A DNA stretch of 64,000 bases, taken from contig NZ_JAVRMB020000305.1 in assembly GCF_031844845.1 (NCBI RefSeq), positions 1 to 64,000 on the forward strand, read 5' to 3'. The position numbers and the translations under genes are program-made. Below are positions 7,685 through 15,143 of this stretch, piece by piece. The stretch is from Endozoicomonas sp031844845 (lineage in GTDB: Bacteria > Pseudomonadota > Gammaproteobacteria > Pseudomonadales > Endozoicomonadaceae). The notes under the pieces were generated by a model, which worked only from the letters and a program-made list of their open reading frames with translations, was not told where the DNA came from and searched no databases. Position 1 is the stretch's first letter, and every line of letters starts with the position of its first letter.

Positions 7685-8575
7685 CTAATCCGCTGGGTCG
7701 TAAAGCTGAATAATGCTCGAAAAGTCCTGAGTACTTCCAGAACGGATCGAATGGATTCTATACAAATTCTCTGCCAGAGAGGCCATTGGCGTCGCCGTCT
7801 TGCTACTTGCAGCGGTATTCAGGGCTAAACCAAGATCCTTGGCCATCAAACCCACCATAAAACCACCCTGATAGTCATTACTGGCTGGCGTTTGTGGCAT
7901 AACTCCCGGTACCGGATTATATTTTTCCAGAACCCAGTTCCCTCCAGAGCTCTTATTCATGATTTCAGAGAGCACTGCCGGATCAAGACCATTATTGATA
8001 CCCAGTTTGAGGGCTTCCGATGTCCCCGTCATTAGAATGGCCAACAGCATATTGTTGCAGATCTTGGCCAGCTGTCCCGCACCAGCACCGCCAGCATGAA
8101 AAATATTCTGTCCCATAACCTCAAGATAAGGTCTGGCTCGTTCTACAGCTTCGCCATTCCCTCCTAGCATAAACGTCAATGTGCCAGCTGCAGCCCCGGC
8201 GGTTCCACCGGAAACCGGCGCATCAATAAAATCAATGCCCTGCGCTTCTGCCTTTACACCGACGTTTTTTGCAACATCAGCCTCAATGGTGCTGCAGTCT
8301 ATAACCAGACAACGGCTGTCAATAACATTAAAAAGCCCTTCATCGCCCAGATACAGCGTTTCCACATGTTTACCAGCAGGCAACATACTGATCACAACAC
8401 TGGCACCCTGAGCCGCATCGGTTACCAACTCAGCCTTCGAACCGCCTGCCTGCACCAGCTGATCCAGGGCTTCAGGCACCAGGTCAAAACCACAGACATC
8501 ATACCCGGCTTTCACCAGATTCTGAGCCATGGGACCACCCATATTACCAAGACCGATAAATGCAATTTTTGTCAT
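7685..8575 (-). CDS. mmsB: 3-hydroxyisobutyrate dehydrogenase
   Basis: Oxidises 3-hydroxyisobutyrate to methylmalonate semialdehyde with NAD+, a late step of valine breakdown. The N-terminus carries the Rossmann motif IAFIGLGNMGGPMAQNL; the substrate loop is DAPVSGGTAGA near residue 120; the catalytic lysine is in GAGQLAKICNNML near residue 168; the C-terminal motif KDLGLAL is present. The start at 8575 is chosen because an AGGA lies 7-8 bases upstream; an ATG three codons earlier is embedded in that site. The 296-residue length is normal. It is the last gene of a minus-strand acyl-CoA/valine cluster, separated from the hydratase gene by a fold-back repeat. Confidence 0.92.
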   Translation of the reverse strand: MTKIAFIGLGNMGGPMAQNLVKAGYDVCGFDLVPEALDQLVQAGGSKAELVTDAAQGASVVISMLPAGKHVETLYLGDEGLFNVIDSRCLVIDCSTIEADVAKNVGVKAEAQGIDFIDAPVSGGTAGAAAGTLTFMLGGNGEAVERARPYLEVMGQNIFHAGGAGAGQLAKICNNMLLAILMTGTSEALKLGINNGLDPAVLSEIMNKSSGGNWVLEKYNPVPGVMPQTPASNDYQGGFMVGLMAKDLGLALNTAASSKTATPMASLAENLYRIHSIRSGSTQDFSSIIQLYDPAD

Positions 8576-8637
8576 TATTCTCATCCTGCTTTTGCTGTTT
8601 GTTCAGCGGTCTGACATAAATACCCATAACGATTTAG

Positions 8638-8716
8638 CCACGGAGACACAAAGTCACGGAGAAAAGAAAAAGTTTTTTCTCTGTCTCCGTGCCTCCGTGG
8701 CAACTTTCTTTCACGG
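8638..8716. repeat. Fold-back palindrome of the CCACGGAGACACAAAG type, copy 1
   Basis: The left arm starts CCACGGAGACACAAAG (8638) and the right arm ends CTCCGTGCCTCCGTGG (8700); the A/T-rich centre is AAAAGAAAAAGTTTTTTC. The flank GGCAACTTTCTTTCAC is shared with the copy at 12.1 kb. It sits between the hydratase and mmsB genes, so an mRNA crossing it would form a very long hairpin. Confidence 0.85.
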
Positions 8717-8724
8717 AAAAGGCG

Positions 8725-9507
8725 TTATTCATAAGTCCATTCAGGCTTGCGCTTCTCAAGGAATGCGCGAACCCCTTCCTGCTGGTTTTTGCCGTTGAAC
8801 AGTTCCAGAAACATCTCTCTTTCGGAGGGCAAAGCATCTCTTGAGAAACCAGAGCGTCCCATTTGCACCAGTTTTTTACAGGCTTTCAGGGCATCAGGGC
8901 TCTGCTTTCCGGCATTCGACGCCAGGGCTTTCGCACGATCCAGACTTTCTCCAGAACCCACAACTTCTTCTACCAGGCCAATTGCCAATGCTTTTTCAGC
9001 ACCCACTTTTTCACCACAGAGGATCATGCGCTTGGCCCAGGCTTCTCCTACCAGGAGTGTCAGGTTTTGTGTCCCACCAGCACAAGGCAGCAAACCCACT
9101 GCAGCTTCCGGCAACGCCATAATTGCCCGTTCTTCCGCCACCCTCAAATCACAGGCCAGGGCAACTTCGAGACCTCCTCCCATCGCATAGCCATTAATGG
9201 CCGCAATGCTGAGCCCTTTAAAATCACTCAAGGCTTCAAAAGCCTTACCAAACGCTTCAGCAAAGGGGCGGGCCTCTTCAGGAATCAGGTTATCAAATCG
9301 CTTTAAGTCCGCGCCGGCACTGAAAAATTTCTCTGAGGCAGAAGTAATAACCAGCGCAATAACACCCGGATTCCTATTCAGCTCCTGAACAATCTGTTCC
9401 AACTCTCCCAAACTCTCTGGCGTCCAGGTGTTAGCCGGTGGATTGTCCAGGGTGAGAATGGCGGTACGCCCTTCATAAGTCAGATGTAGTGCTTCAGACA
9501 TAATCAC
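8725..9507 (-). CDS. Enoyl-CoA hydratase/isomerase (crotonase) family protein
   Basis: A 260-residue crotonase. The oxyanion-hole motif is FFSAGADLKRF near residue 60, and GYAMGGGLEVALACDLRVA follows near 107. The catalytic region reads MALPEAAVGLLPCAGGTQNL; the first glutamate (LPE) is present, while the position of the second usual glutamate has Leu-Pro-Cys, so the exact reaction cannot be assigned. It probably hydrates an unsaturated acyl-CoA of the branched-chain route. A GTG start at 9507 overlaps the TGA of the upstream acyl-CoA dehydrogenase gene (GTGA), with GGAG five bases before it; an ATG two codons later is the alternative. The overlap indicates translational coupling. Confidence 0.85.
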   Translation of the reverse strand: MIMSEALHLTYEGRTAILTLDNPPANTWTPESLGELEQIVQELNRNPGVIALVITSASEKFFSAGADLKRFDNLIPEEARPFAEAFGKAFEALSDFKGLSIAAINGYAMGGGLEVALACDLRVAEERAIMALPEAAVGLLPCAGGTQNLTLLVGEAWAKRMILCGEKVGAEKALAIGLVEEVVGSGESLDRAKALASNAGKQSPDALKACKKLVQMGRSGFSRDALPSEREMFLELFNGKNQQEGVRAFLEKRKPEWTYE

Positions 9508-10673
9508 TGTAACTCCATACCAGATTGAGAAATGCTTGTTGAAAGCAAACGACGGGCGACAATCAGTCGCATGATTTCATTGGTACCTTCGAGAATCTGA
9601 TGCACCCGGTTATCACGGACATGACGTTCAAGTGGGTACTCTTTGATATAGCCATAACCGCCATGAATCTGGAGGGCTTCATTACATACCTGAAAACCGA
9701 TATCCGTGGCAAACCGCTTGGCCATGGCACAATAGGCGGTGGCCTCCGGGTCGCCATGATCCAGCTTGAAGGCCGCCAGTCGCACCATCTGACGAGCGGC
9801 CACCAGCTCTGTATTCATATCAGCCAGCTTGAACTGCAATGCCTGAAACCCGGCCAGCTCACGACCAAACTGCTTCCGCTCTTTCATATAGGCTCTGGCA
9901 GTATTTAACGCCTGTTGTGCAGTACCCACTGAACAGGTGGCAATATTAATACGGCCACCATCCAGCCCTTTCATGGCAAAAGAGAAACCCTGCCCCTCTT
10001 CGCCCAGCAGGTGATCGGTCGGTATACGGACATTATCAAAAGAAATCTGTCGGGTAGGCTGGGCATTCCAGCCCATTTTTTCTTCTTTCTTGCCATAGTG
10101 AATGCCTTCCAGGCTGGCCGGCACAGCAAAGGCCGATATTCCTTTCGGACCCTCTTCTCCGGTTCTGGCCATCACCAATAGCAGATCGGTACTGCCCGCT
10201 CCGGAAATAAACATTTTCGAGCCATTGAGAACGTACTCATCTCCATCACGTACAGCCTTGGTTTTCAATGCAGCGGCATCACTCCCAGCCCCTGGTTCTG
10301 TCAGGCAGTAAGAAGACAGCTTACTGCCACAGACCAGCCCTTCACCCCATTCGGATTTAACCCGGTCAGTGGCAAATTCACTGATCATCCAGGCCACCAT
10401 ATTATGAATGGTGATATAGGCGGTAGTGGCCGTACACCCCATAGCCATCTGCTCAAAAATGATATGGGAATCCAGACGGGAAAGCCCCAGCCCCCCCATA
10501 GACTCATTGGTATAAAGTGCGCAGAAACCAAGATCGCCAGCAGCCCTGATAACATCAACAGGAAAGTGAGAATCAAGATCCCACTGTGCTGCGTGGGGAG
10601 CCAGTTCAGCCTCGGCAAACTGCCGGGCCAGATCTCGAAAGGCTATCTGCTCTTCAGAAAGGTTGTAGTCCAT
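9504..10673 (-). CDS. Acyl-CoA dehydrogenase, probably isobutyryl-CoA dehydrogenase type
   Basis: An FAD-dependent acyl-CoA dehydrogenase of 389 residues from the start at 10673, which has AGGCGG seven bases upstream and gives MDYNLSEEQIAFRDLARQFA. Diagnostic segments are YCLTEPGAGSDAA, ISGAGSTDLLLVMART, ERKQFGRELAGFQALQFKLADM and the C-terminal QIHGGYGYIKEYPLERHVRD. The catalytic glutamate is in HQILEGTNEIMR, the position used by short-chain and isobutyryl-CoA dehydrogenases. With the neighbouring hydratase and mmsB it fits valine breakdown (isobutyryl-CoA to methacrylyl-CoA); substrate choice is inferred from context. Electrons would pass to ETF. Confidence 0.88.
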   Translation of the reverse strand: MDYNLSEEQIAFRDLARQFAEAELAPHAAQWDLDSHFPVDVIRAAGDLGFCALYTNESMGGLGLSRLDSHIIFEQMAMGCTATTAYITIHNMVAWMISEFATDRVKSEWGEGLVCGSKLSSYCLTEPGAGSDAAALKTKAVRDGDEYVLNGSKMFISGAGSTDLLLVMARTGEEGPKGISAFAVPASLEGIHYGKKEEKMGWNAQPTRQISFDNVRIPTDHLLGEEGQGFSFAMKGLDGGRINIATCSVGTAQQALNTARAYMKERKQFGRELAGFQALQFKLADMNTELVAARQMVRLAAFKLDHGDPEATAYCAMAKRFATDIGFQVCNEALQIHGGYGYIKEYPLERHVRDNRVHQILEGTNEIMRLIVARRLLSTSISQSGMELQ

Positions 10674-10712
10674 AAAAAAGCCGCCTATAAATTTTGCCAT
10701 TGGTGAGATATG

Positions 10713-10744
10713 GGGGATAAGGCATTTTTTAATGCCTTATCCCC
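10713..10744. terminator. Perfect 14-bp stem-loop between thiolase and acyl-CoA dehydrogenase genes
   Basis: GGGGATAAGGCATT pairs perfectly with AATGCCTTATCCCC around a TTTT loop (AAAA on the transcribed strand). It lies between two co-directional genes, 45 bp after the thiolase stop and 39 bp before the next start. Without a T tract after it on the minus strand it may be an attenuator, an mRNA-stability element or an imperfect terminator. Confidence 0.6.
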
Positions 10745-10789
10745 AAACTCAAATAATTCGAAAATACAGGGAGTTAGCAGCAAAACCTG

Positions 10790-11989
10790 TCACAACATCT
10801 CAACTGCAATGGCGGTTGCCTCACCACCACCAATGCACAGTGAAGCGATACCTTTTTTACCCCCCGTTTTTTTCAGTGCGTGCAGCAAAGTCACCAGAAT
10901 ACGGGCACCACTGGCACCAAGAGGATGACCAAGGGCGCAGGCACCACCATTAATATTTACCTTGTCGTGATCAAGACCCAGTTCGCGCATGGCCATCATG
11001 GCGACCACTGCAAAGGCTTCATTGACTTCAAACAGATCTACATCACTGGCCTGCCAGTCAATCTTTGCCAACAGTTTGCGGACACAGTCAATGGGAGCAA
11101 TGGTAAACTCTTCCGGCTTTTGGGCATGACTCTGATAACCGGTAATCCGCGCAATGGGTTTTAACCCCTGCGCTTTGGCATCCTCTTCCCGCATTAATAC
11201 CAGCGCGGCGGCACCATCAGAAATAGAGCTTGAGTTTGCCGCTGTAACGGTTCCATCTTTAGTAAATGCCGGTCGAAGCTGACGTATTTTCTCCGGCCTG
11301 GCTTTACCTGGCTGCTCATCAATTGCAACCACCCCTTTACGGGTTTCAACAGGCACAATTTCCTCAGCAAAAGCTCCAGACTCAATCGCCTGCCTGGCTC
11401 GCTCCAGAGAGGCCAGCGCATAATCATCCATGGCCTCTCGCGTTAATCCGAAGAGATCAGCGGTTTCCTGGGCAAATACGCCCATGGCTATTCCACGGTA
11501 GGCATCTTCCAGTCCATCGGTAAACATATGATCTTTAACCTGACCATGACCGAGGCGCATACCACCTCTGGCTTTATCCAGCAGATAGGGGGCATTGCTC
11601 ATACTTTCCATACCACCGGCAACCACCATATCCGCTTCACCGGTTTGCAGCTGGGCGGCACCGAGCATCACGGTTTTCATTCCAGAACCACACAACTTGT
11701 TCAGCGTTGTGGTGGGTACATGAACCGGAATCCCGGCATTTAATGCAACCTGTCGTGCTGGTCCCTGACCAGTACCCGCAGGCAACACGCACCCCATCAG
11801 CACTTCAGAAACCTTTTCCGGAGCAATCCCTGCTCTCTCCAGCGCTGACTTAACGGCAACAGTACCCAGTTCAACCGCAGAAACAGACGACAGATCTCCC
11901 TGAAATCCGCCCATGGGAGTGCGGGCAGCAGAAACAATGACGACATTTGTTGACGAAAATGGTGAATGAGATGAGTCAGAATAAGACAT
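10790..11989 (-). CDS. Acetyl-CoA C-acetyltransferase (thiolase II)
   Basis: A biosynthetic-type thiolase of 399 residues that interconverts two acetyl-CoA with acetoacetyl-CoA. The acylated cysteine is Cys100 in TTLNKLCGSGMK. The two other active-site motifs are NEAFA near residue 330 and GHPLGASGAR near 360, and the second catalytic cysteine is in SLCIGGGEA near the C-terminus. The leader MSYSDSSHSPFSSTN is longer than usual, so the true start may be internal. It heads a minus-strand set with acyl-CoA dehydrogenase, hydratase and mmsB, but a strong stem-loop separates it from them. Confidence 0.92.
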   Translation of the reverse strand: MSYSDSSHSPFSSTNVVIVSAARTPMGGFQGDLSSVSAVELGTVAVKSALERAGIAPEKVSEVLMGCVLPAGTGQGPARQVALNAGIPVHVPTTTLNKLCGSGMKTVMLGAAQLQTGEADMVVAGGMESMSNAPYLLDKARGGMRLGHGQVKDHMFTDGLEDAYRGIAMGVFAQETADLFGLTREAMDDYALASLERARQAIESGAFAEEIVPVETRKGVVAIDEQPGKARPEKIRQLRPAFTKDGTVTAANSSSISDGAAALVLMREEDAKAQGLKPIARITGYQSHAQKPEEFTIAPIDCVRKLLAKIDWQASDVDLFEVNEAFAVVAMMAMRELGLDHDKVNINGGACALGHPLGASGARILVTLLHALKKTGGKKGIASLCIGGGEATAIAVEML

Positions 11990-12081
11990 GAGACGCTCGC
12001 TTTTATTTGTTTTTTATTATGACGGTTTAGATATCAAATGCTCATGATGATAGTTCGTCACCCTCTGGCATGAAAGAGTTG

Positions 12082-12162
12082 ACCACGAAGGCAATGAGAC
12101 ACAAAGGATAAGCTTTTTTCTTTTCTCTGTGCCTTTGGGTACCGTGGCAATTTTCTTTCACT
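12082..12162. repeat. Fold-back palindrome, copy 2
   Basis: Same family as 8638-8716: left arm CCACGAAGGCAATGAGACAC, A/T-rich centre, right arm CTCTGTGCCTTTGGG...CCGTGG, and the shared flank GGCAATTTTCTTTCAC. The arms are less perfect than in copy 1. The gene-free stretch 11990-12520 otherwise holds only the promoter region of the half-permease operon. Confidence 0.75.
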
Positions 12163-12435
12163 GCAAAAACAAGATACCAAAGTCGGCAGTACTGGAGCAA
12201 ACCAGAACCTGTTTGTTTTTTTACCCGGCTAAAGGCTGTTTCTTATCCATTTGGATTATACGACCCGATCACCACCAGCAGCTCACCCTTTTGAACTACG
12301 AAATGAAGAAACTGGCATATTAACAAAGCCATCTTGAGACCTTCCGGACAAACAACCCATCACTGATAGTTTTTAAAAATCGTTGGTCACAGGCTTTCCT
12401 GCCTCTCTCTCTTATCTATTTTCATCAACTATCTG

Positions 12436-12499
12436 TTGACAGTGTAAACAATGCCCGACATAATCTGCCAAATAATTTACAGAGTAAACAGTTTACTCT
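12436..12499 (+). promoter_or_regulatory. Sigma70 promoter and 19-bp palindromic operator of the half-permease/marR operon
   Basis: A consensus -35 TTGACA (12436-12441) is followed after 17 bp by CATAAT (12459-12464). Downstream, at 12481-12499, is the perfect palindrome AGAGTAAACAGTTTACTCT (odd length, central A). A half site GTAAACA also lies in the promoter spacer (12444-12450). The palindrome would overlap the start of the transcript, a position for repression. The obvious candidate ligand is the MarR-like protein encoded last in the operon. Confidence 0.7.
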
Positions 12500-12520
12500 T
12501 GTTTGTTTTGAGGTGCGAAT

Positions 12521-13105
12521 ATGACGAAATTTTTTGAGGCGTTCAAAGCGGCAATGCCAGTGTTAATTTTACTGGCTATTACTGCAGCGTCAGCCCTGCT
12601 CTATACCGACCAGACGGTTGTCACTGAAGGGCTTACCAGTGGTTATGAAATGGGGCTGGAGATTATACCAACCATGCTCATCGCGTTTATTTTTTCAGGT
12701 CTGGTGATGAAGCTTATCCCTGAAGCGTTCCTGAACCGATGGCTGGGAAAGGATGCAGGCCTGAAGGGCTACCTGCTGGCATTAGCCGGTGGAATGATCA
12801 CACCTGCGGGACCTGCGGTTATTTATCCAATGATCGGCATGATGATTAAAAAACGCTGTAGCGTTGGCATTATCACCACCTTCTTATCCTCCTGGGGCAT
12901 GTTAGGGCTGATTCGTGCCGTCGCATGGGGCGTGCCTTTACTGGGAGCCAAACTGATGCTGTTAACACTGCTGGTCAGCTTGCCCGCACCACTGATTGCT
13001 GGCTGGCTGGTGAATGTTATTTATGAAAAATATGGCCTGTCCATGGATCCTGATCCGAAAAAAATTGATACCGCTATCATCAAAATTCAGGCAGAGGAGC
13101 ATTAA
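12521..13105 (+). CDS. Half-size permease, subunit 1 (COG0701/DUF318-like)
   Basis: A 194-residue membrane protein with about five hydrophobic segments (roughly 12-30, 48-70, 85-110, 120-140, 150-172). It contains GGMITPAGPAVIYPMIGMMI, a small-residue/proline motif typical of the COG0701 permeases, which are usually 300-350 residues with two such halves. The next gene encodes a second half with a matching motif, so the pair probably forms one heteromeric transporter. The substrate is unknown; members of the wider family include ArsP-type exporters, but that role is not shown here. The start has a GAGGTG seven bases upstream. Confidence 0.7.
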   Translation: MTKFFEAFKAAMPVLILLAITAASALLYTDQTVVTEGLTSGYEMGLEIIPTMLIAFIFSGLVMKLIPEAFLNRWLGKDAGLKGYLLALAGGMITPAGPAVIYPMIGMMIKKRCSVGIITTFLSSWGMLGLIRAVAWGVPLLGAKLMLLTLLVSLPAPLIAGWLVNVIYEKYGLSMDPDPKKIDTAIIKIQAEEH

Positions 13106-13107
13106 TC

Positions 13108-13605
13108 ATGGATTACATCACTAACGGTATTATGCTGGCACTGTCATTAGTGTGTGCCGTCGTTTTGTATAAACAACAGCGCACTGGAGACCTGCTTGAT
13201 GGTATTAAAGCGGGTCTGGGCATGTTTATGGAGATGCTGCCAGTATTTGCCGCCTCTTTTCTGATTGCCGGTATAGCACTTGCGATGATCAGCCCTGAAC
13301 AATTATCCCTATGGCTCTCTGGCTCAAATAACGTTGCAGGCAGTATGATAGCTGCCCTCGTGGGCGCTGTTGCACCCACCAGTCCGATCGTGCTGTACCC
13401 CATAGCAGGTACGCTTAACAGTGTGGGGACACCCGTTGCTGTGGTGATTGCTTTTGTCGCAGGTTTTAGCCTGGTAGGCATCGGTCGGGCTATCGTATTT
13501 GAGCTGCCATTTATGGGACTGAAGTATGTTATTATTCGCTCGTCTGTCGCGCTCTTAATGCCGGTAATTATAGGACTTATCGTGCAGAGCCTGTACGTAG
13601 GGTGA
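13108..13605 (+). CDS. Half-size permease, subunit 2 (COG0701/DUF318-like)
   Basis: A 165-residue membrane protein starting 2 bp after the stop of subunit 1, with GAGGAG upstream. Its motif GAVAPTSPIVLYPIAGTL corresponds to ITPAGPAVIYPMIG in subunit 1, and VGIGRAIVFELPFMGLKY corresponds to LGLIRAVAWGVPLLGAKL. The two proteins are therefore repeats of one fold, encoded as separate chains rather than fused. It is followed after 3 bp by the marR-like gene. A split transporter with its own regulator is unusual; function and substrate are unknown. Confidence 0.7.
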   Translation: MDYITNGIMLALSLVCAVVLYKQQRTGDLLDGIKAGLGMFMEMLPVFAASFLIAGIALAMISPEQLSLWLSGSNNVAGSMIAALVGAVAPTSPIVLYPIAGTLNSVGTPVAVVIAFVAGFSLVGIGRAIVFELPFMGLKYVIIRSSVALLMPVIIGLIVQSLYVG

Positions 13606-13608
13606 TGT

Positions 13609-14037
13609 ATGTTGATTGATCAGTTAAGTAAGCTTGGGGATCATTGTCGGGAAGCGTTTGAGCAGCTGATCCAATCATTACCCGAGAAAGTAACCAGCCG
13701 TGAAGCGTTGTTGCTCAGTCTGTTATTTGAAAAAAAGAGCATGCTGCCAAAAGAGGTTGCGAAAACGTTTGGAGTGACACCCGGACTGATTACCCGCTAT
13801 ATCACCAGCCTGGTCAAAAAAGGATTTATCGAACGTCAGCCTGGTGATGAATTACGCTCTTATCGCATCGTGATCACCGACAGGGGCGCTAACGTTGCCG
13901 AACGCCTTGAACAGAAAAAACAATGGCTGAATCAACAGATGGAACAGCAGCTCACTAAGGCTGAGCTGGCTTCATTGATAAAGATAATCGATAAAATTTC
14001 ACGGTCGCCAGCGGGATTACCAGCCACCCGGAAGTAA
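13609..14037 (+). CDS. MarR-family transcriptional regulator
   Basis: A 142-residue winged-helix protein. LPKEVAKTFGVTPGLITRYITSLVKKGFIERQ is the MarR recognition region (given here by its ends, residues about 46-77), followed by the wing with YRIVITDRGANVAERL and a long C-terminal dimerisation helix. It is the third gene of an operon with two half-permeases (3 bp after the second) and probably controls it through the 19-bp palindrome at 12481. MarR proteins usually release DNA on binding a small ligand; here the ligand may be the permease substrate. Confidence 0.85.
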   Translation: MLIDQLSKLGDHCREAFEQLIQSLPEKVTSREALLLSLLFEKKSMLPKEVAKTFGVTPGLITRYITSLVKKGFIERQPGDELRSYRIVITDRGANVAERLEQKKQWLNQQMEQQLTKAELASLIKIIDKISRSPAGLPATRK

Positions 14038-14083
14038 GGCGCCCGGGCTCGCTTTATATCGCCACACCCACTATTTCAACATT

Positions 14084-14222
14084 GCCAACTTAACATCAGT
14101 TTTGAACTCAGTTTCCGTTCACTCTGAACGAGGCGCTTTCCGCTGTCCGTAAAAGCATGCGTCTTATCTTTTTCGGGCGGCGGGCGGCGAAAACAGGCAA
14201 ATTATTTAGGGATAAATCCTGA
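14084..14222. repeat. MITE-like repeat, copy B
   Basis: About 120 bp are nearly identical to copy D at 52.2-52.35 kb: TTTTGAACTCAGTTTCCG, CACTCTGAACGAGGCG, the AAAAGCATGC hairpin arm, CTTATCTTTTTCGGGCGG, and the end GAAAACAGGCAAATTATTT. The terminal TCCTGA lies within 10 bp of the stop codon of the minus-strand gene at 14229. The left terminal repeat is degraded. Confidence 0.85.
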
Positions 14223-14228
14223 ATCGGG

Positions 14229-15068
14229 TTACCGGATATCAGCCGAATATCCTGCCCGCTCCAGCAGGACATTATAAGTCCAGGTTCTTATGGTGCTATC
14301 AATAGGGGCGCTAACTTCCACATTTTCAGGTAAAAGGGCTTTAATAGACTGGAGACAGGCGTTGAGTTCCTGAGTGGCTGGCTGCCGGTCAATCAGGGAA
14401 TAAATGATATGGTCAAACGCACGCTCAGCCGGTTTGAGAGTATTCTCTTTGTATTCAGTCAGTTGTTCATTTTTCTTAATGGCTTTTTTTAGATTGGCCG
14501 CGGTGCTCTTTAGATTCATTTTCCTGGTTAATACATCACTCTCTGCCCGGAGTTTCTCACATTTCTTTTTTATCCTAACCAGTCTGTCAGGCATCACAGG
14601 GTGGGGTTCTTTTTCACACCAGTCTAACAGCGTTTCAGCCTTCTCTAAAATGCCTCTTCCGTAATGATCCAAACCATATTTGCCCAACAGATCCATCAAT
14701 GGCTGGCAGCTTTTTTCCTCCAGAGCCTGACGAGCCTCAGGTAAGCTTTGCCTCCGGGCAGACTGGGCAAAAAGCCCCTGATAGATACTTTCCAGGCCTT
14801 TACTGATTTCTTTACCATCGCTATCGCTGATTTCCAATTCCTCAGCAGATCCAAGAGATCCGATACCAGAATCAATACTGACTTTACGATCCTTCTGAAC
14901 ACCATCATGGATAGATTGTTGATGAGAAACTTCGGGAATGGAGACCTGATTTTCAAGAGAAACAGGTTTCACCTGCCTCCCGATCCATAAGGCTTTATGC
15001 CCGGTATCTTCCGGAAGAGCTAACACCCCTTTGACATTACCACTTCGAGCAATGTGAAGTTCTGCCAT
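14229..15068 (-). CDS. Hypothetical protein with a central coiled-coil region
   Basis: A 279-residue soluble protein I do not recognise. The first 100 residues are polar and low in order (HQQSIHDGVQKDRKVSIDSG, ELEISDSDGKE). From about residue 100 it is helical, and residues about 165-215 (RIKKKCEKLRAESDVLTRKM onwards) look like a coiled coil rich in Lys and Glu. There is no signal peptide or membrane segment. It stands alone between the MITE copy B and fabV. Proteins of this build in host-associated bacteria include secreted effectors, but nothing here proves secretion. It could also be a lineage-specific cytoplasmic protein. Confidence 0.7.
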   Translation of the reverse strand: MAELHIARSGNVKGVLALPEDTGHKALWIGRQVKPVSLENQVSIPEVSHQQSIHDGVQKDRKVSIDSGIGSLGSAEELEISDSDGKEISKGLESIYQGLFAQSARRQSLPEARQALEEKSCQPLMDLLGKYGLDHYGRGILEKAETLLDWCEKEPHPVMPDRLVRIKKKCEKLRAESDVLTRKMNLKSTAANLKKAIKKNEQLTEYKENTLKPAERAFDHIIYSLIDRQPATQELNACLQSIKALLPENVEVSAPIDSTIRTWTYNVLLERAGYSADIR

Positions 15069-15143
15069 CTATTTCACCCACCGATCAATTCAGATGGGTG
15101 GCTACCCAGCTGAATTGATCATCTTCCGTGATAATTAGCCCAT

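Noticed and set aside
7520..7828. A 102-codon plus-strand frame between the nucleoside transporter and mmsB
   Set aside because: Its 3' half is antisense to the end of mmsB and the rest lacks a ribosome site and any family.
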